A DNA stretch of 42,143 nt from Chloroflexota bacterium (GTDB lineage: Bacteria > Chloroflexota > Anaerolineae > UBA4142), in NCBI GenBank assembly GCA_016223105.1, contig JACRPR010000019.1, positions 1 through 42,143 of the forward strand, read 5' to 3'. This document shows, piece by piece, positions 38,000-42,143 of the stretch; positions within the stretch are counted from its first letter, which is position 1, and each line of letters begins with the position of its first letter. The position numbers were made by a program, and so were the translations under genes. Under the pieces are notes generated by a model. The model saw nothing but the letters and a program-made list of their open reading frames with translations, was not told where the DNA came from and made no database searches.

Positions 38000-40900
38000 T
38001 CACGGTAATTCGAGAAAGCATGGGATTGTTGTTGAAGGCGTTGTTGGAATCGTAGTTTGTGCGGCCACATCGTAAACCAGATTGTACGTCCTGCTAACGT
38101 TGTTAACAATCAGGGTTACTCGATCACACACCCCAAAATTATGCACCCGTGCCAAATATCCTGCTCCTGAACCAACAGACCGAGTCGAAATGAAGGTATT
38201 TGGACGTGGTGGTAAATCAAGAAAATTCGTCATCGGTACTACGCTGATCCGTGCATCTCTAGATGCGATAGGAGTGCTCCAGTTAGTTGCCAGAGTTACT
38301 GTAAGGACAGTCCGAGCATTGAGTTTTTGGTTAGCATTATCTCTGGGGATAAACTCAATGTAAGCGGCTCCCAGTTTTTCTGCCGATGTCCCGAAGCTAT
38401 TCCATGGATAACCAATAACACGCTGTGTGAACACTGCCGCGTTGGCAATTCCATTCGACGGTGGATTAGTACCTTCCCAATCATTACGAGGATATGTGAG
38501 CCGTTCGCGGAACAATTTCCATTCGGGTCCTGTGAACGTTGCAGGAAACTTTGCCAAATCTGTATACACATTCGTAACCTGGATATCGTACGTGTAGGTG
38601 ATCATGAAATAATTGTTCCAGGTGAACCTTGGAAATTCATTCGCTAGATTGGAGGTCACATTGTATTGCGGCATCACCTCATCAATCGCAGTCGTGATAT
38701 TGTATGCGCCATTAATGGCATTCCTATCTTTGTACCGTTGCCATATTGTGCGGATAATCTCTTTGTTGTTGTTGGCAACTTTTTGCTCCAGAAATGAAGC
38801 AAAGATAAAAGAGCCATAGGCGCGATAATCGGTTCCCAAAGTTGGCTGTGCGGTCATCGAGCGATGCGGCTCGCGCAAAAACGCGTCCAGGTCTCTGGGG
38901 TATGAACCATTTAGATTGTACACGTTGGGTTCTGCCCAGCGCGCGGTTGCCTCCATCCACCAACGCAAGTCACTTTGGGTGCCCCAGTTGCAAAGTTGTC
39001 CACCTGTACGACAAGCACTCGGCACGTATGTCCATTGCAGGGTGTGGAACATTTCATGCGCGCCCAACTCGGCGCGTAACGAATCAATTGGCATGGTCGG
39101 GGAATAGATCGCGGTGCGTTCGATGAACATATGATCCGGCAAGGTTATGCCGGGCGCTCCTTGGGATATGTTGCCAATGACCGGCAGATCAAACCAAATG
39201 GGCGCACTGCTGATGTACACCGGATATCGGTTGCTCGCGTCGCGCGGAATTTGTGACACGGGGTAGCTCATAGATGCGTACCGAGTCCGGCTTTGTTCAA
39301 GACTGTCTCCCAAGAGTGTTACAAAGTAGGGATAGCCATTCGCTGGATCAAGTGGTACGGGCGAGTCCGGTACGGGGGTGGGATCTGCAGGCAACCTGGG
39401 AGGCCAAAGTTGACAATCATGAAACCACGGAGACCGCGTTCGCGTGTAGTAAATACGAAAGTTGTTTGGCGTATCGTAGTATTCAGTGTAGGCACACCCT
39501 GCTAAAAGAATATTGGTTTGGGATGCCGACGCGTACCAAATCTCCCCATTCCTACCCTGCCACACCAAATGCGCGCGGTTGAGCGCATCCATCGCGAGCG
39601 CGCCCCACCGCTCTCCATACCCGGTTGGCTGATCCAATTTCGCGCTTGGCAACCACTCTAGTCCATCCCATTGCCGGAAATTCACCGATGAATTGGATGC
39701 CCAATCACCCCACACCGCGTACATATGATTGGGTGTACCACTGCCAACCATCGGGTACAACTCCAGCGAACTTGTTCCCAAAACCGTCGCGGTCAGCCAT
39801 TGCGTGCTTGTCACCGGCTTGGTACTGTACTCAATTGTCTTCACGCCATTGCTTGCTAATCCTTGCCAAACCAGATGCGCGTTCGACGCGGCATCAAACG
39901 CGAGGTGCGAATTCTGTCCGAAGGATGAGGCGACGGTTTCTACGTTCGTCCAGCGCGTGGCATCACTGCAATTGCCGTTCGCGCTCACCAAATTACATTC
40001 GCGATAACGCACGCGGCAATTGGCATTGACGCTCTCGTAAAAAGTTATGCCCACGCGTCCCGTCAGTGCAATCGCCAACGCCGGCGCGCCGGAAAAATTC
40101 GCGTTCTCGTTCAGCACGACCGGCGCGAGCCATTGATTCGTCCACGCGCGCCACTGCCGATACACTTGGCGATACACATTAACACCCGGCGCGGGATAAT
40201 ACACTTCTGTCCAGATCACATGCAATTGCGGTTCTCCGTTCCACGTCGTCGCCGCAATGCGCGTCAGATATGCATTGTTGACGCCGGTCGAAATCACCGG
40301 CGAGATCGTGATCGGATTCGTCCAGCCAAACGTTTGGGTGGTTCCATTCCACGTTCCGCGCGCGTAAAAAACTTGACTGCGCTCATTCGCGGCACCTTCC
40401 CACGCGAGATGTAGGTTGCCTTGTCCATCAACGGTCGCCGCGGGATTGCGATCTGTTGCCGCAGTCCCGGGAATCGTCAGCGTCGCGCTCGCGTTGCCGC
40501 GTTGATACCACACGCGCAAACCGGCAGGCGGTCCATCCGCAGACCACACGACATAGAAATTGTTTTGCTGATCTGTCGCGACCGTCGGCGCGTTCGACCA
40601 GCCGGTGCCACTCGCCAGATTTACCGCGGACGACCAACGCGCGGATGCTGTCGCGGCAACCTGGGGCGACACCTGGTTTGTTCCATGCGTTCCACCGATT
40701 GCGCGAAGCACGGCGAAATGAAGCGCGATGGTTTGTCCGCGCGCGTCAACCTGAATCAAACCATCCAGTATGTCACCGATTTGAAGTTGTGCGATGGTGA
40801 CATTTTGATTATCAAGTCGTAGAATCGAATTGGGTTGAATCGCGATGTTGGTCGCGCCGCGCTCGGTCACAACCTGGAGTTGATTGCCGGTGAGGCCGGT

Positions 40901-41606
40901 CAGCGCGCCGTGAATGTGAAACGTGCCGGGTGAAAATTTTTGTGGCGGCGCAACCTGGGTTGGTTGAACCGCGACATTCGGCGCGAGCACCGGCGGTACC
41001 GTGTTGGTAATTTCTTTCGGCGTGATAAAATCATTGATCAGATTTTTCGTCGCCGGACTCAAGCGATCCCAATCCTTCATCGCTTCGAGAAATAACAGCG
41101 TGCCATCACCGGGAACCGGCTCGGTGCCGATGTATTGGGTCGGCACTTGACTGCGCGCGCCAAACAGCGCGTACATTTTGTACGTCGCGGCTTGGTCGAG
41201 TGAGATCGCGTTGCGCGCGAGCGCGGCGTCAATCAATTGAAAAGTGTTGGGGGCGAGGGTTGGCGTTGGTGAGGGCGTGGGCGTCCGCGTCGGCGTCGGT
41301 GTCGCGGTGAACGCACCTGCGCCGCCGGCGATCACCGGCAAAAACGAGCGCAAGAAATCGGCAAGCGATCGCGCGGGGGTGGCGGTTGCCGCAGGCAAAG
41401 GTGGTAACGCTTGCGGCGCGGGATACGCCGCGAGCGTGGGCGGTTTGAGCGCGCGCGTCGCGCCGGGTGTTGGCATTTTCGTCGCGGTAGGGCTAGCGAC
41501 TTGGGCGGACGCGGTTAGCGCGTACCCCCCCGATTACATAAGACAGAGGAAGCACACAAGAAAGCAGGAGAACAACCAGGACGAGCCATTTGGAATGATC
41601 GCGCAT
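38000..41606 (-). CDS. Large surface metalloprotease-like protein with BNR-type repeats; frameshifted signal peptide
   Basis: From ATG 41606 (after GAGAGG), MRDHSKWLVLVVLLLSCVLP opens a signal peptide. At a run of seven G (41525-41531) the frame is one base too long and hits TAG; with six G it would continue into ALTASAQVASPTATK and the long open frame starting at 41476. That frame (1,158 residues) has Pro/Thr linkers, an OB-like region, sialidase/BNR-type blades (LHLAWEGAANERSQVFYARG, NAHLVWQGLASNG, RAHLVWQGRNGEIWYAS) and ELGAHEMFHTLQW, an HExxH zinc-protease motif around residue 806. It is thus a secreted protease with an adhesive propeller. In the present reading the exported form would be lost unless the G-run varies. 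Confidence 0.78.
41525..41531 (-). repeat. G7 homopolymer interrupting the signal-peptide frame
   Basis: Seven C on the plus strand (GGGGGGG in the gene). Six would restore the frame across the signal peptide. Such runs are typical sites for slippage or sequencing error. Confidence 0.7.
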
Positions 41607-41746
41607 CGCACACCTCTCAAAAGTGGAATGACGAACGTCGTGCGTGTCGTGCTGATCGTGCTGGTTCACCAACTTGCGCGGATTATACCACGCGATTTAC
41701 CATTTTGTGCCAACGAGTTCGGTCAAACTTTCTTAACCATTGCCGA

Positions 41747-41819
41747 CCTCGTTGAGCCGCCGATTTGGAATCGGCGGCGCCGATTTCCTCGTTGAGCCGC
41801 CGATTTCGAATCGGCGGCG
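41747..41819. repeat. Two direct copies of a 33-bp hairpin unit
   Basis: CTCGTTGAGCCGCCGATTTG...AATCGGCGGCG occurs at 41747-41779 and again at 41787-41819 with one changed base. Each copy can fold on CCGCCGATT/AATCGGCGG. They stand upstream of the sigma factor promoter. Confidence 0.85.
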
Positions 41820-41822
41820 GGC

Positions 41823-41851
41823 TTGGCAACTCCCCGCGCGGGTGCTATACT
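41823..41851 (+). promoter_or_regulatory. Promoter of the sigma-factor gene
   Basis: TTGGCA (41823-41828), a 17-base spacer and TATACT (41846-41851) with extended TG. A tiny frame, MITTGV, starts 12 bases later at 41863. Confidence 0.7.
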
Positions 41852-41896
41852 CGCGTCACAAAATGATCACGACCGGTGTTTAATGATTGAAACCGC

Positions 41897-42143
41897 ATGA
41901 GGACACAGGTGATTGGATCCACTGAACGCGCGCACACGCGCGATACAACTGCGCGCGATCAAACGAACGCGTTGCGCGCCGTGTTCCTGGAACATTACGC
42001 GCGCATTTATGCGATCATCTTTCGGCTTGTCGGCAATCGCGCGGATGCGGAAGACATTGCGCTCGAAACGTTTATCAAGTTGTGGCAAACACCGCCCGCG
42101 CGCGCGGACAATCTCGGCGGCTGGTTGTATCGCGTCGCGACGC
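41897..42143 (+). CDS. ECF-type sigma-70 factor, N-terminal part (cut by window edge)
   Basis: From ATG 41897 the frame reads RAVFLEHYARIYAIIFRLVGNRADAEDIALETFIKLWQTPPARADNLGGWLYRVA, the sigma region 2 helices that bind the -10 element and core polymerase. Region 4 lies outside the window. An alternative GTG at 41909 has a better ribosome-binding sequence (GAGGA). Alternative sigma factors of this type are usually controlled by a linked anti-sigma factor, not visible here. Confidence 0.88.
   Translation, partial: MRTQVIGSTERAHTRDTTARDQTNALRAVFLEHYARIYAIIFRLVGNRADAEDIALETFIKLWQTPPARADNLGGWLYRVAT

Noticed and set aside
1..42143. CRISPR arrays, tRNA and rRNA genes
   Set aside because: No regularly spaced direct repeats with unique spacers were seen, and no tRNA-like cloverleaf or rRNA core sequence was recognised.

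Overview
The window looks like chromosomal DNA of an uncultured, high-GC, GCGC-rich bacterium, most plausibly a Chloroflexota (Anaerolineae-like) genome. This is an inference from three things: the gene families present (UbiD decarboxylase, GAF/HisKA_3 kinase, zinc-ribbon/adenylate cyclase/AAA/TPR giant, CNB-patatin proteins, PA14 repeats, BNR-like surface proteins), the many short palindromic repeats, and several promoters with an extended -10 placed almost on the start codon. No rRNA, tRNA, CRISPR array, insertion sequence or phage structural gene was seen.

Layout. 1-5673: a cut-off PQQ-propeller surface protein; a flavin reductase overlapping a membrane-anchored thioredoxin-like gene with an in-frame UGA at the first redox cysteine followed by a bSECIS-like hairpin; an iPGM-like metalloenzyme; a cyclase-family hydrolase head-to-head with a 5'-truncated nitrilase; a RelE/ParE-type toxin-antitoxin pair; and a CoaX-like pantothenate kinase with altered active-site motifs. 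5690-10196: an A/T-richer hypothetical gene, then a very large helix-repeat / SNF2 helicase / Rrp8-like methyltransferase gene split by an amber codon. 10202-15631: a possible glycosyltransferase carrying two repeat insertions, a lipid kinase, an RlmI-type rRNA methyltransferase, a PA14/golvesin secreted protein and a nucleotidyltransferase-domain protein. 15647-26178 (minus): a secreted TPR protein, then a signalling cluster (adenylate cyclase/AAA/TPR, two CNB-patatin paralogues, GAF histidine kinase). 26342-30355 (minus): a small secreted protein under a c-di-GMP-I riboswitch, Fpg, UbiD, and a nucleotidyltransferase-HEPN protein that is a full-length paralogue of the 15176 gene. 30596-33635: an A/T-rich island with a LuxR-type regulator, a SPASM protein lacking its radical-SAM core and an ABC exporter (a RiPP-like remnant). 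33732-37073 (minus): a MacB/LolD-type ABC system. 37437-41606 (minus): a lipoprotein and a large metalloprotease-like surface protein with a frameshift in a G7 run of its signal peptide. 41897-end: start of an ECF sigma factor.

The strongest candidates for something new are the UGA-containing thioredoxin-like gene with its SECIS-like hairpin (1498-1992), the repeat-helicase-methyltransferase gene (6414-10196), and the small palindromic repeats that sit inside coding sequences without breaking the frame.
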